DNA from: Chytridium lagenaria
Taxonomy: Eukaryota > Chytridiomycota > Chytridiomycetes > Chytridiales > Chytridiaceae
DNA: 64,000 nt
Assembly: GCA_025449115.1 (NCBI GenBank)
Contig: JAHLKC010000014.1
Coordinates: forward strand, 358,683-422,682
Reading direction: 5' to 3'
The notes beneath the pieces were generated by a model that ran no database searches, was not told the origin of the DNA, and saw only the letters and a list, made by a program, of their open reading frames with translations. Positions 23,815 through 34,999 of this stretch are shown here, one piece after another (position 1 is the first letter of the stretch; each line of letters begins with the position of its first letter). The translations under genes and the position numbers were made by a program.

Positions 23815-25470
23815 ATGGCATCCACTGCACCTGCATCTGCATCTAATAATGCTGCTAATGCCCCTCTAAGCGCAAACATCTCCATCAGCACTCCTAATGC
23901 TACTTCTTCTGGTGATGATGCCCTTACCTCAACCGTGACTCCAAAGAATCCTGTCACTGCAAAACTAGGGTGGATGGACACTCTCCTGCCTCTGTGGATC
24001 CTTATTGGTGTGATACAGTTTCTATTTTCCCATGCAATTCTTTTACGTTTTGACGTTTACTGGGAGTTTGATATCCTAATGGCATTATATTTATTCAGCT
24101 ATGGGTCTTGGTCTTATCCTCGGTTACTTTGTTCCCTCTGCAAGAACGGCTTTGGACTCTGGCAAGATTGCCGATGTCTCCATCCCCATCTTTGTAGGTC
24201 TTCTCTGGATGATGTATCCTGTCCTTTGGTGAGTAAACAAGTTTATTTTGTTTTGTTTTGTTTCATATATTATACTGACACGGTGTCTTCATTACTCAAA
24301 TAACAGCAAGGTCAAATACGAACGCCTCCCCTCCATCATCCGCACCAAATCCAGCATAAAGATTCTCGGCATGTCCCTCCTTCTCAACGTCATTGTCGCT
24401 CCCATCATCATGACCTCCCTTGCATGGATGACCCTCCCGACCTCCCCAATCACCGCACAGGTGTTATTCTTGTCGGAGTCGCCCGTTGCATCGCCATGGT
24501 GCTCATCTGGAACCAATTGGCCGGTGGTGACGCAGAGTGGTGCGCCATCCTCGTCGCCGTCAATGCCCTTCTCCAACTCGTTCTTTTCGGCCCCACCGCG
24601 TATTTCCTCTGCGTTATTGTCGGGAGGGGTGACTCGTATCAAATTGATCTTTGGCTCATCACTCGGTCTGTACTCATCTTTTTGGGAATCCCGCTTGTTG
24701 GAGGTGTTATTACGAGGTTTTTGTTCAGGTTTGCACTTGGACTCAAGTGGAAGGGGGCTTATAAGTGGTACGATGAGACTTTGATGAAGTACCTCGGCCC
24801 AACTTCACTCCTGGGCTTGCTCTTTACCATCGTCGTCATGTTCACTCTCCAGGTATTATCCTTTTCCTAAGCATTTCCTTTTTAATATTTTCATCAAATT
24901 ATTAATTTAAATATGACCATATCTCCTTAAACAAAATAATGCAGGGCCAACGTATTGTCAACGATATCACGGGCGTCCTCCGCGTCTCCGTCCCTCTCCT
25001 CCTCTACTTCACCATCGTCTTCTCCGGTACCTTCCTTATCTGCCTCTACTTCACCCGCACCCCCTTCACCATCGCCGTCACCCAATCCTTCACCGCCGCC
25101 GGCAACAACTTTGAACTCGCCATCGCCGTCGCCGTCGCCTCCTACGGTATCGACTCCAAAGAAGCACTAGCAACCGTCATCGGTCCTTTGATTGAAGTCC
25201 CCGTTCTTCTTGGTCTCGTCCACCTTGCACTTGCTTTCAAGACTCGGTATGACGCCCACATGATACGAAAGTACGGGAGCGCGAATCCGGATGGAGTCAA
25301 TGAGGACATTGTGGCGGGGTGTGGCAAGTTGCAGCAGGAATTGTGGGGACGTGGGTGGGAGAGAGGAAGTCGCAAGAGATGAAGAAGACTTTTTAAAGGC
25401 CACCAAGACGGATATGGAGTCGACAAGGAAAGCCGAGCAACAAGCTTCTATTGCGACTCTAAACGCTTAG
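23815..25470 (+). CDS. ACR3: Arsenite efflux transporter ACR3
   Basis: Plasma-membrane arsenite exporter of the ACR3 (BART) family with about ten membrane spans. ATG at 23815. Exons: 23815-24007, 24099-24228, 24307-24852, 24945-25470. Splicing gives [14 protein letters not shown] and [20 protein letters not shown], a classic ACR3 start. Further hallmarks are [20 protein letters not shown], the conserved-Cys helix [40 protein letters not shown], and [20 protein letters not shown]. The C-terminal tail is charged ([15 protein letters not shown]) and ends with TAG 25468-25470. One-base frame breaks are near 24435 and 25340. The ~45-residue Ala/Ser/Thr-rich N-terminal extension is poorly conserved in the family. 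A regulator or arsenate reductase was not seen nearby. Confidence 0.93.
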
Positions 25471-26061
25471 ATTGAAACCGTCTTCTTCTCTTCTACTCTC
25501 GCCAACTTACACACTCCCCCTTTTATTAATATTGACCCCTATCTCGAGTGCTTTTGCTGTTCTGCTTTAAAGAATTTCAACCACTCTCTCATATTTTTTT
25601 ATTTTCTTTTTTGGTTGTCTCTATGGGGCATCTGTTCCGCCCGCAATATTCCCTTTTCTTACTCCCTTTTTGTAATATCGAATGTCATGGATTATCTTTA
25701 TCAACAATATAACATTGTCCGCCCTCTTTACCATTTATACCAAGAGTCTTGAGTTCAGAATGCTTTTGACTTCCATACATTTTTATAATGAAATCGATGC
25801 ACAACAATTAAGGTCCACGGTTTCCTTTACCAAGGAAAAAAGAACCTCATAAAAAAGATCAACGTCATACGGCAATTCTCAACCGTTTAGTATATTCAGA
25901 TAAAAAACCCCTCAAAAATTCATAAGTTGATACTCTATGACGATGTGCTTCCCGTCCATAAACACATGCATACACACGAGGCATAAAAACAAATACAGAA
26001 TGTATGTGTGAAAACCGAAGCGGGATCAAACAAAAAAGACATAGAAAAACAAAACGTAAGT
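25471..26061. other. Intergenic between convergent genes
   Basis: 3' flanks of ACR3 (+) and the aminotransferase (-). Nothing recognised beyond T/A-rich stretches. Confidence 0.45.
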
Positions 26062-27878
26062 TTATAACTTGGATAAAACGTTCACATTGAACAACTCCAA
26101 AAGCGCTTTCCCGACCACCTCAAAATCTGATACCTCATTATATATCTAAAGCAAATAAAACCGTTAAAAAATAAAAAAGCAAAAGGCAAGAAGCAAGAAG
26201 CAAAGAAAGGGCATGTGATATTTCTTCTTACCTGCGCCGAGAACCTCACAAGCCATTTCCCACCATGCATATAAACTTGTGCACTCATACACCGTTCCTT
26301 CATCAACCGATATTGCACCGTCAACATATACTCATCCTTAGTCCCCTTAAACCCTTCACTCGCCTTCGCCTCCTCCGGCACATACACATTTACCATAGAC
26401 CCCATCAACCCCTCACCACCCGTCGATCGTTCCCCACTCTCTCCAACCCCCATCATTACCCTCGTCCCCCACATCCTCGCCACAACCTCACCACCCTTCA
26501 CCAGCAAGCTCATGGCAATACCCCATAATCACCTTCTCCCCCCCAACCCACTCCCTAAACCTCAACGCCTCCTCAACAGCAAGCCATCGCGTCACATCAC
26601 CGGTTCCCGTCCACATAAAGCTTCGTTTCCAATCCCGGGGACTCGTGGGGACGTCGGAGAGGGTGGGGTGGACAATGACGGATTTAGAGGAGAGACGGGA
26701 TGGAGCGGGGGAACGGAGGAGACGGTGATGACGTGGGGAGAGGTAGATGATGGCGGCTCCCACGGGGAGTGTAGAACCATTTGTGGAGGTTTTGTGACGA
26801 AAAGATCGGGGTCTGTGTGGGGTCAAGAGGGAGGTGAGAGGGATTTGACCGATAGCGTGGGCGCCGTCGACGACGGTGAAGATGTTGTGGCGTTTGCACC
26901 AGTGGGACGAGGGACCAGAGTGGGAGAATAACACCAGGAACTGACTATGTTTTGTTTGTTTTGTTGTTAGAAATGGTGGAGCAAGATGGGAGGATATGCT
27001 TACGGTGATAGCGTCAAATATCGCCATGACGATAATGTTCCCCTCTTGCTCTTCTTTCTCGATCGCGGCCGTGACTTTGGCGACGAGATCAGCGTCAGAA
27101 ATTGGGTAGGTGACTGGGACCGTCACAAGATCGATATCTTCATTATCGGCTGTGTATGCTGTTCCTAGTCCAACGAAATGATAGACCTGCAAGCATAAGA
27201 CTGTTAAGTAAGGGAAAGAATGGGAGAGTGATAGAATGATAAAAGGAGTAAACGAAACGTTTGTAGATCCTAGAAAAAAATACATAAACGAGAGAGAATG
27301 ACCAGCAAGGGAAGCATGACCGAAGACCATCACACCGCAAAAGAACATGACCATCAATTACGAAAGTACACATGACGAAATCATTCCAATACCGCAGAAC
27401 AATTAAAGTAATAGCAGCGAAACCAACATCCATTAAACCAAAATAGAACCCCTACTCACCGTCGACAACTGCAAAACCTTCAACCGTCCCTTAAACCCAA
27501 CAACCCCTCCATCCGTCTCCTCTTCACCGCCCCAATACTCCTCAAAGCAGCACTCACCCCCGTTGTCGCGTTCTCCACAAACGCAATATCACTGGTCCTC
27601 ACCCCAAGAAACCCAGCAACCTTCCCCAACGCCCGTTCCAGCTCCTCACCAATCTGAAACTTGTAGAACTCGTCCGGATTACTTTCGACTTTGCTCAAAA
27701 GCGTGAGACGATGAGACATGACGGCGTGAGGGACTACACCGAAGGAACCGTGGTTGAGGGAGATGTAGCTGAGAAGGGGGTTAGATAAAGCAGGAATGGG
27801 AGGGAGTTACTTTTCGTCGAGAGGGAAGAGGGCGCGCATGGGATGGCCAAAGGCCGGGAGAGGGTTTGTGTAAGCCAT
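26062..27878 (-). CDS. Class V PLP-dependent aminotransferase (isopenicillin N epimerase-like)
   Basis: PLP enzyme of fold type I. Exons: 27878-27811, 27768-27460, 27186-27004, 26944-26232, 26145-26062. ATG at 27878 gives MAYTNPLPAFGHPMRALFP, then the family's opening YISLNHGSFGVVPHAVM and FVENATTGVSAALRSI. The cofactor region has IFTVVDGAHAIGQIPL (Asp contacts the PLP ring nitrogen), and NLHKWFYTPRG, in a shifted frame, carries the Schiff-base Lys. The last exons give VNVYVPEEAKASEGF and IYNEVSDFEVVGKALLELF. Breaks fall near 27535, 26900, 26790 and 26505. The reaction cannot be assigned from sequence: homologues include epimerases, cysteine-desulfurase-like and ergothioneine-pathway lyases. 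It lies convergent with ACR3. Confidence 0.82.
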
Positions 27879-28556
27879 TGATGAGTGGACGTTAGTGATG
27901 GTGGATGATGGTGGCGCTGCTTGATCCTATTGTGCTTTTATGTGTATGAGGAGACTGGATGGATTGTGATTTCGAGTGATTTGTATTTTGTGGGCGTCTA
28001 GTTTTCCATGCGTGGAGAGATTCCTTCATAACACCGGATAAAATAATGGGTGGATTTGAAAATGAACGATCAAGGGGTGCTTTCAAAGTATTACCGGGAA
28101 AGCATGCGTTCGTGTCGAGGTTCGGAATCGAGTTGATTCATCGATTAATGACAGAATCCTTCAAGGCCTGACTTCCCCACCCAACAATAGGTACTGCATT
28201 ATTGCTGTACATGCTGCGAGATGGGACAACGTACGAGAAAGCGTAATTCTGTATCCACGCAAATACATAAATATTTTACATCTAACGCGCTTTGGCTCGG
28301 TAACTCCGTTCTCTCAAACAGATACAAGAACAAAAAACAAAACCAAAAAAGAAGGAGATAAGTGAAGTCACAGGTTTGCAAAGGCTGACAGAGACGGGAG
28401 AAATAGTCGGAATAGCAATCTATTTAAAATCGAACTATGAGAATTCTTCTATTACTCCGTGTTTATCGATGAGGTACTGACAATGTAGATACGTAATATC
28501 AGCGAGGGGGAAAATTGAACAAATTAAAGATGACGGCTTCCACGATTTTCCACCTT
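27879..28556. other. Intergenic, about 680 bp
   Basis: Upstream of the aminotransferase and downstream of kinase copy 1, both on the minus strand. No RNA gene or repeat recognised. Confidence 0.4.
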
Positions 28557-30885
28557 TCAAACCGCCACAAACCTCCACGCAGCATCCCGCAACCGCTTCC
28601 CGTGCATTTCCTATATAATAAATAATAGACTCTATTCAGTAACTCTGCCCAAAAGAAAAAGGGATACGAAGTTCATACCTAAAAACCATTTCCGATTTAA
28701 CCAAACAGTAATCAAGCGGCCTCGTCTCGTATTCTCCCAGCATCATCAATCTCAACGGGACGAGATGCAGTCACGCTTTACAGCTAATGCAAAGCCGCCG
28801 GGAAGAGATGAGCCCTACAAAAAAAAAGAATGAGGAAAGATCAGGTATACAAAAAGGTTCTTACCAGAGAAATACATGCTCCAGACGACGCAACTCTAGG
28901 GGGTCTAATTGTCCAAGCTACGTCGAATTTTAGAATAAAAAAGGAAGCAAACAAAACTCACGTGACTCGGTAGCTGGTGAACCGTTGTACCGCGCTGGGT
29001 CGTTGAACAGTCGGGCTAAAAACACTGAGACCCCACCTTCGTCACTGGTGAGACATCTTCCACTTGATGGATCCACGATTCGAAACGTTTCGCGAAGAAC
29101 GGCGGTGGGAGCGAGGGTAGCTCCAGGAGGACTCGCGGACCGCGTCGTTGTGGTGGTGGTGGCTGTGATGAGGGGTTGTGTCGTCAAAGTCGAAGATGTG
29201 GATTTTTGAGACAGAAGGTGAAGGAGGTGAACTGGTAGAAGCGGACGATGATGATGACGCTCTTACTGCAAAGTGATGCCCATGCCTGCCGCGACGACCA
29301 AAAAGGCGGCGATGACGGTGTAAAAGACTACTTTTCTTTTTTTTGTGCGGGCGGCGGCGCCGTTTTCGGGTGTAGGTGGTTTGCCAACAATATATCCGCC
29401 ATTAACGTTTGCAGAAGGTGTGTTAGGGTACTGTGGTGCGACCGGAGGGGAATGTAGTATTGCTGAGCTTGTGCAGGGACGTGATAATATGATTGTGCGG
29501 CCGGTGGTGGAGTGGAAACGAGTTGACTCAGAACAGGGTAAGGAGTCACCGGTGCAGGAGAGTAGGTGGACATCACCGTAGATTGTTTTTCACTAGGTTG
29601 TGAGGCCAAGGTATTCGCATATTGCTGCTGATGAGAGACCGAAGCATCTGGCGACGATGGAGGAAGTGAGAATGCCTGAACACTTGGTTGCGACCTCATC
29701 GCAGAACTCTCTCTACTATCGCTGTACCCTCTCGACGCAAACTCTGTATTCCTTACATCAAAATCCATCGTCGACAAAGTATTGAGAAGCGTCGGTGACA
29801 GCACCTGCCCAGCAAGATTCGGCGTAACCCCATCACTCCAAGCCCGAGTTGAGTCGTAATATGCGAGAACGTTGGTCGAGCAGCTGGATCCAGGGAAATA
29901 CATGATGTGATGAGATCAGCGATGGTGGGTGGAACGTCGGCGTCGAGTTCAATATCGGGGACTTGTTTCTGAACCACGAGCATGTGACGGAGAACATCGA
30001 AACGGAGCTCGGGATAGGAATGCCAAAGGGACCCACCCAGCTGAAAAGTTCGGACAGAACGACACCAAAAGAGTAAACGTCGCATGGTTTTCGATACTTT
30101 GAAAAATACGTTAGAATAAGCAGAGAACAAAAATGTGTGCATACCACCGCTCTCAAGTTATGCAGTTCTGGCCATCCACACAAGTGTCCCCTTCATACCG
30201 CCTTCGCTGTCACTTTCCGTTCTCACCGAAGTGACCGCAGTCGTCACCGTTGAGCTCTGCACAATAGCCAGCCCAAAATCCGTAATCTTTGAATGCAACT
30301 CCCCAGCTCCATCAATCGACATGAGGATATTCAGGGACTTGAGATCACGATGGAGGACTGGTGGGTTTTGATTATGAAGAAACTCCATGCCGGATGTGAT
30401 ATCGGACTGCTAGGGAGAAGCGGTTCATATATGGGAGTTTGGATTCCGACGTGTAAAAACTGAACATAGAGCCAAGAGGGAGGTACTATAAAATTCAAAG
30501 TTTAACATCACAATCAAAGCGAGTCCTCTGGGTATCAAAGAAAAGAAAACGAAATGCTTTCAAACGGATAGAAAATCACCTCCAATACAATCGAATACAT
30601 ATCCCTGTCCACCACAACCCCCAAAAACCTCACAATCCTCGGATGGTTCAACTTTGATAACGTCAAAGCCTCCTTCTCGAAATTCTCTCTCGCAGCTCCC
30701 GAAAGTGATTGCACTTTCAGTCGCTTAACCACCACAGTCTCATTCGCATACCTTTAAATCAAGTCAGGATGAAAACCGAAAGCGATGTATTTGATTTCTT
30801 ACTTTGCTTTAAAGACAATGCCTGTTGCGCCTGAACCAAGGGATTGGGATGAGACGGAGACGGCATCGCTGGGGATGAGGGCCAT
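28557..30885 (-). CDS. TKL-type protein kinase with C-terminal transmembrane segment and lectin-like tail, copy 1
   Basis: Start 30885 is fixed by its paralogue (MALIPSDAVSVSS). Exons: 30885-30803, 30751-30580, 30485-30145, 30096 to about 28962, 28917-28865, 28814 to about 28675, 28610-28557. The kinase shows GSGATGIVFKAK, VVVKRLKVQSLSG, HRDLKSLNIL, TDFGLA and DVYSFGVVLSELFSW. After it come a Ser/Pro/Gln/Tyr-rich linker, a basic RTKKRK stretch and a hydrophobic span at about 29341-29277 (VVFYTVIAAFLVVAAGMGI). The tail carries FRIVDPSSGRCLT and RVASSGACISL, resembling a ricin-B-like beta-trefoil. There is no N-terminal signal, and basic residues precede the span, so type II topology with the kinase inside is inferred. 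Breaks near 30410, 30175 and 30020. Confidence 0.75.
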
Positions 30886-31568
30886 GACGGATTGTTTCTT
30901 CTTTCTCTGTCTCTGTCTTAAGGGTGTGGATGCACACCTCTTTTTTCTTTTGGTAAATGCCCAGTTCAGGGTGTCGGCTCTCTGCAACACAAGACATCTC
31001 AACCTGTTTATGAGTGACAATTACTGCGGTATTAGTGAATGGTAACGTATCATTTTTACTGTTGAAGTCGTTACGAGTTACAGCGCCGAACGGATGTTGG
31101 GATAACTGTTAAAGAGCTGATTTTGTGAAGTAAGTCACATCCTCGATTCATTGAGTTGCAGTGTGTGCGGGATCCTCGATTCATGATATCATGCACAACT
31201 CTGACATTTAACGGAAAACGATAGAAGACTAAGGGAAGTACAAGAATATATATTCAACAGAGATGGGATATCAAGAAAGGGACATTGAAGTCTGATACAT
31301 ACAAAAAGGAGTGATGGGTAAAGAGAAAACAGGGACAAAACTAAAGTCCCAATCGATCGAATCGAGTCGTAAGCACAAAAAAATACCAAAAACTATAGTG
31401 GCTTACCATCATGCTCCAACCAAAGCTACAAGTACAACAAAATTCAAATCCACACACAAAAAAAAATGGATAACGAAACGGAAGCTAAATAAAAAGACAC
31501 CGAAAAAATAGTTTGAAAAGAGCCAAACGCCGGCGGGAGAGGCGGGGAGGCTATGGTCAAACTAGTAT
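30886..31568. other. Intergenic, about 680 bp
   Basis: Upstream of kinase copy 1 and 3' flank of the small secreted protein gene. The purine-rich 31310-31560 stretch is A-rich without a credible gene. Confidence 0.4.
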
Positions 31569-32183
31569 TCAATTCCCATCCTTCGATCCGGCCCACCTCC
31601 TTGCAGCCCCGTCATACGCAGAAGACGACTCTCCTCTCTTCGTCTCCATATCAAGGTCCACCCCAAAATCAACAAAAGCATCCGCGACTTCACCTGCCCC
31701 ATTCTTCTCATCGAAATAGTTGACTTCCTCCCGGACAGCAGGCGCGGTGGGAGCGGGGATAGAGATGGGAGTCGGTAGAGCGTTGGGGTCGGTGTTGAGG
31801 GTTTTCCAGGCATCGGTGTTATACCAACTCGGAGTGTAAGTCAAGTTATACCATTTCATTGGCTCATCATTCTTCAACACTGCATCCTCGCATTTCATAA
31901 ACGCCCTTTTTAAAAAAGGTCAGCATGATGGAAGGTTATTGCAAAAGACGTACATTAACGCTGATGTCATGCATTCACGGACGGTATCGATACCGCCGAA
32001 ATTCCAGTATGTCTCAAGACATCTGACGGTTGTTTGCTGAAATCCGTACTTTCGACAGTCGTTGATGACGTTGGCTTGACGACTGTAGTCGATGAAAACG
32101 CGGTGGTTGTTGGTGGGGGGTTTAGGGGATTGAGCTGAGACGAGTGAGGTCAAGAGGATGGCGGTGAGGAATGTGAGGTGCAT
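31569..32183 (-). CDS. Small secreted Cys-containing protein
   Basis: ATG at 32183 starts a signal peptide (MHLTFLTAILLTSLVSA) cleaved before QSPKPP. A 48-nt intron (31953-31906, GTACGT...AAAAG) joins MTSALM to AFMKCEDAV. Cys are arranged as NDCRKYGF, TVRCLETYWNFGG, VRECMTSALMAFMKCED, which suggests a compact disulphide- or CHC-like helical pair. The C-terminal half is acidic and Pro-rich (PTPISIPAPTAPAVREE) and carries no Cys. About 188 residues, no frame break. I do not recognise a family. Small secreted proteins of this kind are often effectors or wall proteins, but that is inference. Confidence 0.65.
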
Positions 32184-32674
32184 GGTTGGAAGAGAGGATT
32201 TGTTGAGGTTGTGTGGAGTTGGTTGGTTTGGGGGTGGGATGTTGCGGGATGTCGCTTTTTGAAGTGAAGAGGGGCGGAATGGGTGATGGTATGGCTGTGT
32301 TGGGCAGGTGAGTTTTAAATTTTTGGAGGCGGATTGAAGACTGCCGAGTCCCTTTCTTATATTTTGAAACCCGTCATCCCACTCACCTTTTCACGACGCG
32401 TTCGCGCGCGTAGACGACGTCTGACTGCGAGCCGGCGGCTCTTGCTAAAAAAGGCCTGAAGTTGTATCGGATCAGGCTTAGGGGTCTCCTTATCTATTTT
32501 AAGGTTAAATAAAGGCCGCCCCTTCTCAATTTGAGGAGCCCAAAGCATGATTGGGGACTATTGTGCCTTTCCACACCCTTGCAACTCAAAATACTTTGAT
32601 TTGGGCGTCACTGGAAGAATGATGGGCGGCATTGGCCAACAGATCGTTTTTCCACGGTGCAGCTGTATATGAGT
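32184..32674. other. Divergent intergenic region
   Basis: Promoter-bearing spacer between the small secreted protein (-) and the next gene (+). No motif stands out. Confidence 0.4.
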
Positions 32675-34113
32675 ATGGCGTCTTACATGGCTGACTGTAA
32701 GGCTGCTGATTATGTTGTGGGACTCCACGATGACCTCGCTAAACTGGAGGAATTTCAGATGAATGGATTTATGACAGTGCCTGAATTCGTGATGCCAGAC
32801 GGGGCATCGATGGACTCTTTGAAAGACTTGGTTGAGGAACCACTGCGTTCAGGAACAGACCAACCTGTCGTCTTCCAATCTCCCCAAACCGACGTTCTCC
32901 GTTGTCAATCCGACATGCTCACGGACTCACACGCAGGATCATCCCATTCCAACATTCCGAATGAAAATAACTCCCGACGAGTCACACTCCCACGCCGCAA
33001 GAAAACCGTCGCCATTCAATTCGTAGATGGATCGTTCGGGATGCCTGGAACTTTTGATACGTTTGTGGTGATGCCCCCAGAAGAGCGCAGAGGATCCTGT
33101 CGCCGTCGGTGATGGGGTGAACGTGGACTTGTTAAGCGCTGTAGCGAGTCGAGTCAAGGACATGCAGAATGAACAGGATCGTGGGGAGATGATGAAACGG
33201 CAGCCACGGAAACGGAGCGACACGTATCCTTGGTTTGAGAAGCACAAGACAGGGGAGTCGGTTGCGGTGAGACCGGGTACGGCATTGAAATCAGAGGTGT
33301 CACAGGAGATGGCGAGACGCGCGTCTGAGGGGTCGAGAAAGGGGGTTTGCCGAAAAGTTACGGTGACTGTGGAATCTCAAAGACCGAATGGGAAAGAGAA
33401 AAAGGACGTGGAGGTTTCCATCGTACGGTTGAATAACACCACAACTATCGCGTGTTTCCAAAACCCTGATCAACATCACCTCACTCCATCTAGTATATCG
33501 AGTTTACACCGTCAACCCCTCCCTCCATGTCCATCATGGTGTTCCGCCACTAGCTCGAAACTCCACACCTGATGGAACAATTTCAACCGGTCTCCTCTTC
33601 ATCCGCCCCATCTCCGTACACCTCCCTCGGGAGAATCAAGACAGCACCTAAACAACCTATTTTCGCCGATACAGGCAATCCAACTGAACCCCCCGAGAGA
33701 TCAGGCGACTCAACCCATTCAACTCTTGGATCAACAGTCAGAGACGTTCCGTCCCACAGAAGAACACATGCGGGTCGTCGCTTCTCTGTGCCCTCAACAC
33801 TCCCCATTACAATCGAAAGCGCTGTAGAGGACGACCGCCGTCGTTCCCTTCCCACACATTGTCTCTCCTTCCCAACTCCAACAGAAGATTCATCTATTGA
33901 TCTACGTAGATGGTTGCTGATGAAGCGGGGGGTGGGAAGCGTTTCCGGGAAACGCCATCGGTATCACGATCCACCATCAACGCCAACTCGTATGCAACGC
34001 CTGATCCTGCTTTGAGTAATATTTTACAAGACGATTTGCAGATGATGATGCGCGCGCATCTTGAGGAACGACGAAGGTCTCTTGTTGAGAGGGGTGTTGG
34101 GGTCGGTGACTAG
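32675..34113 (+). CDS. Unrecognised Ser/Arg-rich protein
   Basis: ATG at 32675 (MASYMADCKAADYVVGLHDD). An acidic N-terminus is followed by basic patches (RRVTLPRRKKTVAIQF, MKRQPRKRSDTYPWF) and Ser/Arg/Pro-rich sequence with RRxS sites (RRTHAGRRFSVPS, EDDRRRSLP). The C-terminus is helical and charged (DDLQMMMRAHLEERRRSL), ending at TAG 34111-34113. Reading passes through three frames with changes near 33085, 33460 and 33905. No domain is recognised. The codon pattern is host-like, C-rich then G-rich, which supports a real host gene. Confidence 0.45.
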
Positions 34114-34999
34114 GAAAAATGTTAGTCCAGAGGGACATTGGGGAGGTGTGGGGTGAATACGATGGAGGATGTTTGTGATTATATACCTGTTACCTATAAT
34201 GACGGATGTGATGTTAGTAAAGGCTGTTCTGACGCTCGAGCTTTGAATACGGAGAGTGTTGCGGTAGACGTTGTTGTGGATGGAGGAGCACGACATGTAG
34301 GGGAATCAAAGAAGAAGATTTGTGATTTCAATGGGTTGGTGGAAGAAGGCGTTCAAGTTGGGCAAGGTTGGGACGGGTCATGGGAAGAAGGGGAGATTGG
34401 TGTAGTTTTTCATGTGTATGAGTTTCATGAGCCCGTGGGGTTTGTGTTTGTTTCTTTCAAGCATGCAGATTGCATATTTACGGTAATACTTATTAAATAA
34501 TGGACGCGGTTTTGGCGTTTTGGGTAATTATTATTATTTTTAGATAAATATTGCCACGTCCCTTTATTTTTAGTTTATTTTAAATATGTACATGATTTTA
34601 ATGTCCTTTAGCCATAAAATATTCAATAATCGGAGAAAAAAGCCCTCTTGAAGGAGCACGACATTTGCGTTTTTTTGGATCTCATTTTCAAGGCCTTTTA
34701 TTGGCGGGTGATGTCGCCACTCATGAATTGGTTTAACAGTTTAGCCAATCATATCCTTGGATTCTATTTTGCCATACCTTTTTTGCGTATTTTGGTCGAG
34801 CACGACATTTCATTCCATTTTTTTTTTTTTATTCTTAAAATATTTATTGAGAGGCGATTGCGATTATAAATCGAACTGGAAAAACCATTGAAGGAACCCA
34901 TCGCATACCTTCTGCTCCACTCTAAGCTACCTTTCAACTCTACCTTCAACTCTTTTCTCTCTCCCGCATAGCAACACACTTGAACAGCTGTCGAAAAGG
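34114..34999. other. Intergenic, AT-rich in the middle
   Basis: About 34500-34650 is strongly A/T-rich. GAGCACGACATTT occurs twice (about 34652 and 34798), about 146 bases apart. No gene supported. Confidence 0.4.

Noticed and set aside
28110..28150. GGTTCGGAATC resembling a tRNA T-loop
   Set aside because: No matching acceptor, D or anticodon arms at the right spacing.
34138..34500. Open frame containing MEDVCDYIPVTYNDGCD
   Set aside because: No homology, no splice or start context, and a G-rich composition that keeps several frames open.
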